This document shows positions 8,443 through 16,673 of a DNA stretch of 64,000 nt, piece by piece. The stretch's first letter is position 1. Every line of letters starts with the position of its first letter. The DNA is taken from NCBI GenBank assembly GCA_029260165.1, contig JAJDDT010000084.1:1-64000 (forward strand), in the 5' to 3' direction. This DNA comes from Phycisphaerae bacterium (GTDB lineage Bacteria > Planctomycetota > Phycisphaerae > UBA1845). The position numbers and the translations under genes were made by a program. Under the pieces are notes generated by a model that worked only from the letters and a program-made list of their open reading frames with translations, was not told the origin of the DNA and ran no database searches.

Positions 8443-9690
8443 ATGTCGTTGATTTCGGAACTTGTGTGTGTGCAATGTGGGTCAGGGTACGCCGAGGGTG
8501 CGCATATGACGTGTCCGACGTGCGGTCCCGATGAGGGTATTCTGGACATTCGGTTTGATCTGGAGCGTGCCGGTGAGACGCTGAACCGGGCGTCGCTGGG
8601 CGGTCGGACAGCCTCGCATTGGCGGTATCGGGAATTGTTGCCATTGGACGAGGGGTACTGCCCTACCGATGGGTCTATTGGGTGGACGCCTTTGATCGAG
8701 ACACCGAGGCTGGCGGCGGCGGTTGGTGTGCGACGATTATGGTTGAAAGATGATGGGCGAAATGCGTCGGGATCGTTTAAGGATCGGGCGAGTTCGGTTG
8801 GGGTCGCTCATGCGCAGCAGCTTGGGTATTCGTCGATTGCATGCGCTTCGACAGGAAACGCAGCCAGCAGCCTGGCGCATTGTGCAGCTGCGGCGGGGTT
8901 GAGCGCGAATATTTTCGTTTCGCGGATCATTCCCGATGGAAAGCTGGCGCAGTTGCTTGCGTATGGTGCGCGCGTGTTCAAGATCGAGGGGAGTTATGCG
9001 GAGGCGTACGATCTTTGTACGAAGGCGTGCGTGGAGCTTGGATGGTACAACCGCAATTGTGCGATCAATCCGTATCTGGTCGAGGGGAAAAAAACGGGCG
9101 GCCTTGAGGTGGCGGAGCAGTTGCAGGACGATGGGCCTGACTGGGTGTCGGGCAGTGTTGGGGACGGGTGTTCGATCGCCGGGGTGTACAAGGGATTTGT
9201 GGAAATGAAAGCGGTCGGAATTATCAACTGGCAGCCCCGAATGTTGGGGGTTCAGTCGGCGGACGTCGCGCCGATTGCCGAGGCGATGCGGACGGGATCA
9301 CTGGACCGGTCGGGAAGTGGCGATACCTACGCGGACAGCATCAATGTTCCCGTGCCTCGGAACTGGCGCAAGGCGGTCAAGGCGGTCGGGGACAGCGGTG
9401 GCGCTTACGTCTGTGTGACGGATGAGCAAATCATGCGTGCGGTTCGCGAGACGGGGCGATTGTCGGGCGTGTTCGCCGAACCAGCGGCTGCGGCTGCGGT
9501 GGCGGGTGTTGCCAGTGCGGTGGTTGATGGTGTGATCGATTCGGATGCGTCGGTGGTGGCGATGATCACGGGGAATGGGTTGAAGGACATCCGCGGGGCG
9601 ATCAAGGCGGTGGGTGCGCCCCACGTCATCGCTCCTGATTTGCAGAGGGTGATCAAAATCGTTGAGGCGGACTCCAAAGGCGAATCCTGA
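8443..9690 (+). CDS. Threonine synthase-like PLP enzyme
   Basis: The 415-residue protein starts with a zinc-ribbon-like pair (CVQCG and CPTCG, residues 9-28), as in many class I threonine synthases. The PLP Lys lies in SGSFKDRASS and the phosphate loop in STGNAASS. Either a true threonine synthase (O-phosphohomoserine to threonine) or a paralog acting on another beta- or gamma-substituted amino acid fits. The neighbours, another PLP enzyme and an SsnA-like hydrolase, favour a catabolic paralog. ATG 8443 follows GAGGAGCGG. The SsnA-like gene follows after 23 bases, probably in the same operon. Confidence 0.82.
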   Translation: MSLISELVCVQCGSGYAEGAHMTCPTCGPDEGILDIRFDLERAGETLNRASLGGRTASHWRYRELLPLDEGYCPTDGSIGWTPLIETPRLAAAVGVRRLWLKDDGRNASGSFKDRASSVGVAHAQQLGYSSIACASTGNAASSLAHCAAAAGLSANIFVSRIIPDGKLAQLLAYGARVFKIEGSYAEAYDLCTKACVELGWYNRNCAINPYLVEGKKTGGLEVAEQLQDDGPDWVSGSVGDGCSIAGVYKGFVEMKAVGIINWQPRMLGVQSADVAPIAEAMRTGSLDRSGSGDTYADSINVPVPRNWRKAVKAVGDSGGAYVCVTDEQIMRAVRETGRLSGVFAEPAAAAAVAGVASAVVDGVIDSDASVVAMITGNGLKDIRGAIKAVGAPHVIAPDLQRVIKIVEADSKGES

Positions 9691-9713
9691 CAGGTATTAC
9701 AAAGGTTAATATA

Positions 9714-11048
9714 TTGGCAATTGTACTAACGAATGCGGTATTGGTTGACATTGACCCGATCGGTGTCGAACGGGGATGTTTGCGGATCGACGCGGGGCGG
9801 ATCGTCGAGCGCGGAGCGAATGTGCAGCAGCAGGACGGTGACGAGGTTGTTGACTGCGATGGGTGCGTGGTGTTGTCGGGATTGGTGAACGGGCACACGC
9901 ATCTTTACTCGGCGCTTGCGACGGGGATGCCCGCCCCACCCAAATCGCCGACGAATTTTTATGAGATTCTCCAATACGTCTGGTGGCGACTTGATCGGGC
10001 GTTGGATGCGGACGCGGTGGAGATGTCCGCGCTGGTCGGTGGCATCGGTGCGCTCAGGTGTGGGACGACGACGCTGATCGACCATCATGCCTCACCGAAT
10101 TGTATTGAAGGGTCGCTGGATCGGGTACAGGCTGGGTTGGATCGGGTCGGGTTGCGCGCGGTGTTGTGTTATGAAACGACGGATCGCAACGGTTCGGATG
10201 GACGCGAGGCTGGGATTGCGGAAAACCGTCGGTATCTTGAAAAATGTGCAAAGGCGAAAAACCATCAATTTGCCGCAATGGTCGGTGCGCATGCTGCGTT
10301 TACGCTCGACGATGCGTCACTCGATGCGTTGGCGACGTTGGCTGACGAGTTTGACACGGGTGTGCATATCCATGTGGCGGAGGATCCGGTGGACGACGAG
10401 ATTTGTCGGTCGCGATACGGGGCGTCTCTGTTTGATCGGTTGGCGGATCACGATCTGTTGAAGCCTGAAACGGTGGTTGGGCATGGCACGCATTTACAGG
10501 ATGACGCCATCGCGCGGTTGGGCGAGGTTGGTTTGACGCTGGCGCACAATCCGCGATCCAACATGAACAACGCCGTCGGGTACACCCGGGTCGGCGAGTT
10601 TGAATGTCCGATCATGCTGGGCACGGACGGGATTGGCGGGGACATGTTTGCCGAGGCGCATGCAGCGTGGTTCAAATCCTGTGACGGGCGCGCGGGATTG
10701 TCGCCCAACGATGTTGTTGCGATGCTCGCACACTCGGCAAAACGGGCGTCCGATGCGTTGGGGACTCGCCTCGGTGCGCTGAGGACTGGTTTTGCGGCTG
10801 ATGTTGTGATAACGAACTATTTTCCCGCGACGCCGTTGACGGCGGAAAAACTGGCGGGCCATTTGATTTTTGCGATGTCAGGCGGTTTCGTCAAAGACGT
10901 GATCACGCGAGGGTCGTGGGCGATGCGCGATCGCGTGTTGCGAAGAGTTGACGAAAGAAGCATTCGCACGGACGCCGTCGGGGTATCGGAAGCGTTGTGG
11001 CAACGCATGGGAGACATTGATCAGGACAGGAACGTGCGAACCAGTTGA
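9714..11048 (+). CDS. ssnA: SsnA-like amidohydrolase / aminohydrolase
   Basis: The 444-residue metal-dependent hydrolase has NGHTHLYSAL (HxH metal ligands), the central IDHHASPN, a further HVAED His, the conserved GTDGIGGDM and GHGTHL. These match the SsnA/cytosine-deaminase branch and the MPAPPKSPTNF... segment typical of SsnA. In E. coli ssnA sits with ygeX and xanthine dehydrogenase genes involved in purine breakdown. The start is TTG 9714, preceded by AAAGG; no ATG or GTG comes before the conserved first beta strand AIVLTNAVLVD. Its end overlaps the convergent zinc-ribbon gene by 28 bases. Confidence 0.82.
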   Translation: MAIVLTNAVLVDIDPIGVERGCLRIDAGRIVERGANVQQQDGDEVVDCDGCVVLSGLVNGHTHLYSALATGMPAPPKSPTNFYEILQYVWWRLDRALDADAVEMSALVGGIGALRCGTTTLIDHHASPNCIEGSLDRVQAGLDRVGLRAVLCYETTDRNGSDGREAGIAENRRYLEKCAKAKNHQFAAMVGAHAAFTLDDASLDALATLADEFDTGVHIHVAEDPVDDEICRSRYGASLFDRLADHDLLKPETVVGHGTHLQDDAIARLGEVGLTLAHNPRSNMNNAVGYTRVGEFECPIMLGTDGIGGDMFAEAHAAWFKSCDGRAGLSPNDVVAMLAHSAKRASDALGTRLGALRTGFAADVVITNYFPATPLTAEKLAGHLIFAMSGGFVKDVITRGSWAMRDRVLRRVDERSIRTDAVGVSEALWQRMGDIDQDRNVRTS

Positions 11049-12052
11049 TGCCGAACGTACGGGTCGATGATCACAAGGAAGCTCCTGGCTGCGAGGAACC
11101 CGAGGAGCAGGAAGACCGAGGAGACGATCCACGGTTGTGGCAGCTTGAGATAACGTTTGAATCCGATCGACAGGCTTATCCACGTTGTGACGATGCCGAT
11201 CGTGAGTACCACATCTCGAATGGTCAGATAGGTTGCGAGCCGAATCGGTCCCCATTTCGGTACGATCAACGGTGCTGCATCAATTCCAATCTCGACGAGA
11301 CAGGCGATGGTCGGTGTGAGGGCAGCGAAGGCGGTCGCGTGGACGAGCACGCGAAGGAATTGCTGCCAGCGGATTTTGATTTTCCGTTTCGTTTCGTAGA
11401 GCAACTGAAAAGCGAGAAACGTGGCAATCTGCGTGAACAGAATCGTCCGCAGGAACCCATCCTGGTGATGGAAGTCGTAGGTGTAGCGGTTGGGACGCCC
11501 CAGGAACAAAACCAACTCGTTCATGCCCCACAACGCCGCCTCCGAGATGACAGGCCAACCGAGCACAAAAACCGCCCATTGGAGAACGGCGAAAGCGAGC
11601 AACGGGAATATTCGGGGCGGCGTGTTGATGTCATGCTCATTCCAAAGTTTGACGGGTCGAAAGGCAGACAGCCACCAGGTCCAAACCAGCGAGCGCACAC
11701 CACGTTGTCGCCATTGATATTCGAACAACCCACGCCGTCGGGATTTGGCCGCCACGAGGACTTCGTCCCAATTGAATGATTCGCCGCACTCGGGACACCT
11801 CTCCCGGGTAAGCCCGAACAGTCCGTAATCACAGTTCGAACACCGCATTTCATGAATCGGGAGAACGTCGGGCCAATCGAAACCAAGTCCGCAGTCGTTG
11901 CATACCGGATCGGTGGAGTCGTTGAGCTTGTTGTTGCATCGACCACAGCGAACATCGCAACCAACGAGCGACCAGTTCGGTGCCTCATCGCGTGACGTGG
12001 CCCCCGCTTTCGCGTTTCCCGATGTACGTTGTGAATTGGCAACTGGGATCAT
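11021..12052 (-). CDS. Zinc-ribbon multi-pass membrane protein
   Basis: From ATG 12052 the protein has 343 residues. Residues about 30-100 carry three Cys pairs (CGRC, CNDCG, CSNCDYGL then CPECG), the double zinc-ribbon seen at the start of many planctomycete membrane proteins. About five hydrophobic segments follow (for example FPLLAFAVLQWAVFVLGWPV and IVSSVFLLLGFLAARSFLV). No catalytic motif is visible and the role is unknown. It begins 29 bases after the stop of the kinase-TPR gene on the same strand, so they may form an operon. A start at 12163 is open but would overlap the kinase gene by 82 bases. Confidence 0.7.
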   Translation of the reverse strand: MIPVANSQRTSGNAKAGATSRDEAPNWSLVGCDVRCGRCNNKLNDSTDPVCNDCGLGFDWPDVLPIHEMRCSNCDYGLFGLTRERCPECGESFNWDEVLVAAKSRRRGLFEYQWRQRGVRSLVWTWWLSAFRPVKLWNEHDINTPPRIFPLLAFAVLQWAVFVLGWPVISEAALWGMNELVLFLGRPNRYTYDFHHQDGFLRTILFTQIATFLAFQLLYETKRKIKIRWQQFLRVLVHATAFAALTPTIACLVEIGIDAAPLIVPKWGPIRLATYLTIRDVVLTIGIVTTWISLSIGFKRYLKLPQPWIVSSVFLLLGFLAARSFLVIIDPYVRHQLVRTFLS

Positions 12053-12081
12053 TCTGCGTCGTTTGTCGGCGAGGGCTCGAG

Positions 12082-15018
12082 CTAATTGTCTTTTTCGAGC
12101 GTGATTCGCTGCAATTTCGCGCGGTAGGCTTCCGCCTCTTCGGTTCGACCGCCATGCTCGCACAACCGGGCCAGATAGTCCAGGATTTCCCGGTTTCCCA
12201 TATCGTTCGCGCCGAATTCGTTCTCAAGTGTCCCAAGGGCGTCACGCAACAGCGTTTCAGCGGTCTGGTGGTCTCCCATGCGAAATCGAATTTTTCCGAG
12301 CAGAGCGCGGGCCTGGTGCGTGTACCAGTGTTCGGGTGACAACGCCTGCTCGCGCAAAGTAACAGCGCGGCTTGCGAATGCATCAGCCTCGGTGAGTCGA
12401 TCGGTGAGCATCAGCAATCTGCCGTAGCCCAGCAGCGATTCGGTGATGTCCTCATCGTCAGGCTCTGTCGTGTCTTCAAATCGTCGGATGGTGTCCAGAT
12501 AGATCGTCGCAGCCTCGTCGTAACGCTTCGCATCACGCAGCAGGTTGGCCAACCCACAGGTGGCGATGAGCGTCAATCGATGATCATCGCCGAGGACGGA
12601 TTTTCGTATTTTCAACGACTGACGGAACAGGGGCTCTGCTTCCCGGAGTTTTTGCTGATGACGGAGTGCTCCGGCGAGGTTGTAGGAACAGGTGGCGACG
12701 GTCGGATGATCCTCGCCAAGCAATCGCTTCTGTAAATCAAGTGCTTCCCGGAGCACGGCTTCGGCTGAAGCGTAATCGTGCCGCATATGATGAACCGTTG
12801 CGATGTTGTTAAGTGTGCTGGCGACGTGTGGATGCTCGGAACCGAACTTGTTTCGAAGCGTCGTCAGGACACGTTCGTACATTTCGATCGCAGCGTCGTG
12901 GTCCGCTTTGTCCTTCAACAAACCCGCGAGGTTGTTCAGAACGACGGCGACACGAATGTGATCCTCACCAAATTGTTCCTCGTAAATATCAAGCGCTTCC
13001 CGATAAAGCGCCTCGGAGTCGTCGAGTCGGTTTTGCATGCGGCGCGAGAAGGCGAGGTTGTTGCAGATGATGGCGATGTCGGGGTGTTTGGGTGGGAGCA
13101 TTTGACGACGCAAATCGAGTACCTGTTGCATGAGCGGTGCGGATTCGTCGTATTGCCCCCTTTTTTCGTGCATGGATGCGATGTTGCTCATCGCAACGCA
13201 AACCTGTGGGTGCACTTCACCATACTCCTCGCGAACCAGAGGCAGCGCTTCCCGGTAGAGCAACTCAGCGCCGTCCCAATCGCCCCTGGCGGACCTGACG
13301 CTCGCGAGTGTGGTCAGTGCTTGTCCGAGGCGCAGCGGAGAATCACCGTGTTTCTTCATAAGCGCGACGGCATGGGTGGCGGGTGCTTCCGCTTCGTCGT
13401 AGCGACCCTTGCCGTGAAGAACGTCAGCCAACCCAATGAGATGCGAGGACAACAGTTCGCTCTCTGATCCCGATTCAGCCTTGATCTCCGCGATGGAATC
13501 GCGAAGAAGCTCCTCCGCTTCGTCGAAACTTCCCAGACTGATCAGCGAGCGGGCGAGGTCACTCCTGCGACCGTAGCAGGTTTCCGGGTCGGCCGGGGCG
13601 GCGCAGATGTCCACGGCGCGTCGCAAATGGTTCACGGCTTGATCGTATAGCCCCAGCGCGTGGTAGGTGTTTCCGATGGTGCGTCGAACAGCTCCCTCCG
13701 TTTCGGGCTGACCAGCCATCTCGGTTTCGATTTTCTCGGCGGATCGATCCAATACCTCTCGAACGGTGAGGTCCTCCCCCAGGTTCACCGAGGGGTCTGC
13801 CGAGACGAGGAGATTCTCCAGAAATCGGTAGGTATCGTCGGCACGGCGAGCTTCGCCTTCGGCGATGTTTTTCTGTTCTTCAGCAATTTCGCGTTCTGCC
13901 AGGGCTTGGCGCCTGGCATCGTGCGCCTGAACCAGGGCGACGGATATGCCCGCGATACCGAGAACGAGCGAGATAAAAACCACAACCGTCGCGGTCACAA
14001 AAGCGCGGTGACGATTGGCGAATTTGCGGAACTGGTACAACGTACCGGCAGGCCTGGCCACGATGGGTTCGTTCTTAAGGTATCGACGGATATCCTCACC
14101 CAACTCCGAGGCGGACGCGTAACGACGCTCCTTGTCCTTCTCCAATGCCTTGGCAACGATGGTCTCGATGTCACCTCGGAAGACCCGGCTGTACATGCTG
14201 AGCATCGCGGGTTCCTGTTCACCGATGATGCGTGCCGCCTCCGCCACACCTTTCTGACGCACATCGTAGGGCAATCGCGCGCACAGCAGCTCGTAGAGTA
14301 TGACCCCCAACGCGTAGACATCGGATCGCGTATCGAGTTGCGCCGGGTCAGCCATCACCTGTTCGGGGCTCATGTAAGGCAATGTGCCCAGGAGTTGGCC
14401 CACGTCGGTTTGAATGGTCGTTGCCCTGATGTCGGCGTCCGTGACCCGCGCGACGCCGAAGTCAACGATTTTGGGCTGACCGGTGCGATCGACGAGAATG
14501 TTGCCGGGCTTGAGGTCCCGATGAATGACGCCCTTTTGATGCGCGTGATGAACCGCATCGCAGACCCCGGCCATCAGCTCGAGTCGCGATCGCGTACCCA
14601 GACCATGTTCGACCATATACGAGGTGAGTGACTGTCCTTCGATAAGCTCCATCGCGAACCAGGGCTGAGCTCCATGACCGGCGTCCGTTGTGCCTGCTTC
14701 GTAAATCTGGGCGATGCCCGGGTGATGGAGCCGACCAAGCGTTTGAGCCTCATCCTCGAATCGCCGCAGAATCCTCTCGTTGGCAATGTCGGCGCGGATT
14801 ATTTTGAGGGCGACGACCCGGCGGGGTTTTTCCTGCTCAGCCCGATAAACAATGCCCATCCCGCCCGCACCGATCCTGTCGAGAATGCGGTAGGAACCGA
14901 TATATTCGGGAGTCCTGGGCGACGAGTGGCTGGACGATGATTCCCAGAACGCGGCTGACGCATCCTGTCGTCCGCGGTCACTCTCACCGGCTGTCGCAGT
15001 TTCATCGTTGCGTTTCAA
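12082..15018 (-). CDS. Membrane-anchored serine/threonine protein kinase with TPR repeats
   Basis: This 978-residue protein has a Hanks-type kinase domain (residues 43-315): glycine loop IGAGGMGIVY (49-58), Lys72, HRDLKPGN (167-174), DFG (186-188) and SPEQ (217-220). One membrane segment lies at about 339-364 and a helical linker at 365-400. Then come more than ten TPR-type repeats to residue 970 (many with GxYDEA or YxxAL signatures), as in the kinesin-light-chain-like TPR kinases of planctomycetes. It likely phosphorylates partners recruited by the TPRs. The start is TTG 15018, because TGA stands two codons upstream. It is divergent from the ECF-like sigma gene, a common pairing. Confidence 0.9.
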   Translation of the reverse strand: MKRNDETATAGESDRGRQDASAAFWESSSSHSSPRTPEYIGSYRILDRIGAGGMGIVYRAEQEKPRRVVALKIIRADIANERILRRFEDEAQTLGRLHHPGIAQIYEAGTTDAGHGAQPWFAMELIEGQSLTSYMVEHGLGTRSRLELMAGVCDAVHHAHQKGVIHRDLKPGNILVDRTGQPKIVDFGVARVTDADIRATTIQTDVGQLLGTLPYMSPEQVMADPAQLDTRSDVYALGVILYELLCARLPYDVRQKGVAEAARIIGEQEPAMLSMYSRVFRGDIETIVAKALEKDKERRYASASELGEDIRRYLKNEPIVARPAGTLYQFRKFANRHRAFVTATVVVFISLVLGIAGISVALVQAHDARRQALAEREIAEEQKNIAEGEARRADDTYRFLENLLVSADPSVNLGEDLTVREVLDRSAEKIETEMAGQPETEGAVRRTIGNTYHALGLYDQAVNHLRRAVDICAAPADPETCYGRRSDLARSLISLGSFDEAEELLRDSIAEIKAESGSESELLSSHLIGLADVLHGKGRYDEAEAPATHAVALMKKHGDSPLRLGQALTTLASVRSARGDWDGAELLYREALPLVREEYGEVHPQVCVAMSNIASMHEKRGQYDESAPLMQQVLDLRRQMLPPKHPDIAIICNNLAFSRRMQNRLDDSEALYREALDIYEEQFGEDHIRVAVVLNNLAGLLKDKADHDAAIEMYERVLTTLRNKFGSEHPHVASTLNNIATVHHMRHDYASAEAVLREALDLQKRLLGEDHPTVATCSYNLAGALRHQQKLREAEPLFRQSLKIRKSVLGDDHRLTLIATCGLANLLRDAKRYDEAATIYLDTIRRFEDTTEPDDEDITESLLGYGRLLMLTDRLTEADAFASRAVTLREQALSPEHWYTHQARALLGKIRFRMGDHQTAETLLRDALGTLENEFGANDMGNREILDYLARLCEHGGRTEEAEAYRAKLQRITLEKDN

Positions 15019-15358
15019 ATGTGGTCACCCTTGGACGTGCGTCGGGACTTCGCACACGCCCCCTGACGAACAGTGTACCAAATCAGCGGCGATTTTGGAA
15101 AAAAAGCGCGCCAACTCATGTTTTGGGCGTCTCTCTCTGTTGTAGCGTCGCCCCTTGTGGGCGGCGCGATCGCAAGTGGACGTCGTTTCATGTTCCCATC
15201 ACCTGGAAAGGGGGACGCTACATGGATCGACCTCAGGACGTCGGAACCGTCACGGACCCTGCAGGACCGTCACTGGTGATTTTGTGAGCACATGTTCGTG
15301 GAACGCGTTACCATGGGTGTCTATGACATAAATACGTCATCAGGCATAGGAGCGAGCC
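15019..15358 (+). promoter_or_regulatory. Divergent intergenic region between the kinase and sigma genes
   Basis: These 340 bases separate two divergent genes and show no convincing ORF. They contain one copy of the short hairpin repeat (15141-15169, reverse orientation) and, near the sigma gene, an inverted repeat ATGAC-N8-GTCAT at 15323-15340 that could be an operator or part of a promoter. AGGAGCGAG before 15359 is the ribosome-binding site of the sigma gene. Confidence 0.4.
15141..15169 (-). repeat. Interspersed hairpin repeat, family A
   Basis: Read on the minus strand this copy contains CGCCCACAAGGGGCG followed by ACGCTACA. The same core occurs near 34250, 35560, 35680 and 50185. The stem here is CGCCC/GGGCG around an ACAAG loop. 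Confidence 0.75.
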
Positions 15359-16036
15359 ATGGAGCGTGACGCGTTTCCAACAACGATGCACACGTGGATC
15401 GACCAGCAGTTGGCTGATCCTGACCGCGGACGGGCCAACATCAATCGGCATGTGATGGAGGTCTACGCCTGGCCGTTGACGATCTATTTTCGAGGGACGC
15501 GGGATCGCTGGCTTGGTGAACCGGAGGAAATCGTGCAGGGATTCTTTGCTGATCGATTGGACAGGCCCGATTTTCTCACCGGGTGGCGGGCGAGCGGGCT
15601 GCTTTTGCGACGCTGGCTTATGAATGCCTTCTGCTTTTATCTGGCGGAGTTGCGTCGAAAACACCGTCGTGATTCGCATGCGGATGAACCCGATGACGTA
15701 CCTGCCGTTGACCTGACAGACCCCGAGGGAGAGATGGATCGTGCGTTTGTCGTGACCATCGTACGGCAGGCGATGAATGCTGCCCTGGAATCCTGCGCCG
15801 ACGCAGGTCTTGCAGAGCATTGGCGAATCTTCGTACTGCATCACTATTCCGGAAAATCCTATCAGACGATCGCCGCCAATCTGAGCATTACGCCCGCAAG
15901 GGCGGCGGTCATGTCGCGAACGGCGGGCCGAAAGTTCAAAGGTGCGTTGCGCGAACTGCTGAACCGGGACGGGGCGACCCTGGACGGAATCGATGATGAG
16001 ATTCAATCTCTGCTTGAGGTGACCTGTCATGCCTGA
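15359..16036 (+). CDS. ECF-like RNA polymerase sigma factor
   Basis: The 225-residue protein has the sigma-70 region 2 layout at residues 20-100 (including EEIVQGFFADRLDRPDF and RRWLMNAFCFYLAELRRK). Its region 4 HTH lies at about 155-205 (IFVLHHYSGKSYQTIAANL, then ITPARAAVMSRTAGRKFKGAL). The pattern fits the divergent planctomycete ECF groups often found beside Ser/Thr kinases. The kinase is transcribed divergently, so phosphorylation-based control is plausible. The gene overlaps the next one by 8 bases. Targets may include the exported proteins encoded downstream on the same strand. Confidence 0.72.
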   Translation: MERDAFPTTMHTWIDQQLADPDRGRANINRHVMEVYAWPLTIYFRGTRDRWLGEPEEIVQGFFADRLDRPDFLTGWRASGLLLRRWLMNAFCFYLAELRRKHRRDSHADEPDDVPAVDLTDPEGEMDRAFVVTIVRQAMNAALESCADAGLAEHWRIFVLHHYSGKSYQTIAANLSITPARAAVMSRTAGRKFKGALRELLNRDGATLDGIDDEIQSLLEVTCHA

Positions 16037-16505
16037 TCGCGACGCGGACAATCTGCCGAGTCTGGCGGAGATGGCGCTCCATGACGCCACGCGGTTGCTG
16101 CGACTCGGGTTGAGCGAGCATCACAGACCAATTGACGAATTGCTCGATCGTTTGCTGCAAAAGGACGGTGGAAAATGGCTCGAAGTCGCCCTCAAGGGTG
16201 GCCCAACCGGTTCGTTTGGATCGCCGATCGCGTTTGTGTTTGAGGGTAAGGCGACGCTCGATCAGCTCATCGCCATCAAGCAAACGAGCAAGTCGCTGCT
16301 CCACGCCGAACCCAACCTCAATGGCCGACTGACCGCGTTGGCAAGCTATTTCTTCGCGGTTGCCGCCGCCTTGCTGCATCACCACACTAATATTTCCAGC
16401 CGCACGCGAGACGAACTGGATTCTGTCCTACTGGAGCTTGCGGCTGTTTGCCCACCGCCATGGGCCGCCTTTCTCGACAAGTCATCCTCCACTCCGAGCG
16501 AGTAA
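16029..16505 (+). CDS. Small protein translationally coupled to the sigma gene
   Basis: The family is not recognised. The 158-residue product has no signal peptide, a mildly hydrophobic helix near residues 105-120 (LASYFFAVAAALLHHHTN) and no Cys or obvious catalytic motif. Its ATG lies inside the last codons of the sigma gene, so translation is coupled. That position is typical of sigma-factor regulators, such as anti-sigma or accessory proteins, which makes a regulatory role the best guess without direct motif support. Confidence 0.6.
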   Translation: MPDRDADNLPSLAEMALHDATRLLRLGLSEHHRPIDELLDRLLQKDGGKWLEVALKGGPTGSFGSPIAFVFEGKATLDQLIAIKQTSKSLLHAEPNLNGRLTALASYFFAVAAALLHHHTNISSRTRDELDSVLLELAAVCPPPWAAFLDKSSSTPSE

Positions 16506-16673
16506 ACGCCCCCCGCATCGCCCGACGTTTTTTTTCAAAATAATTCTCCCCCTGCGCGCCGCATCGGTGTCCGCACGCCTCTCTTTGAATGTCAACGGGA
16601 GATAGCTGCGAACAACGGCGGTGGATCCCTCGTGAATATCTGCACACGACACTGCATTGTAGGAGAACGAACG

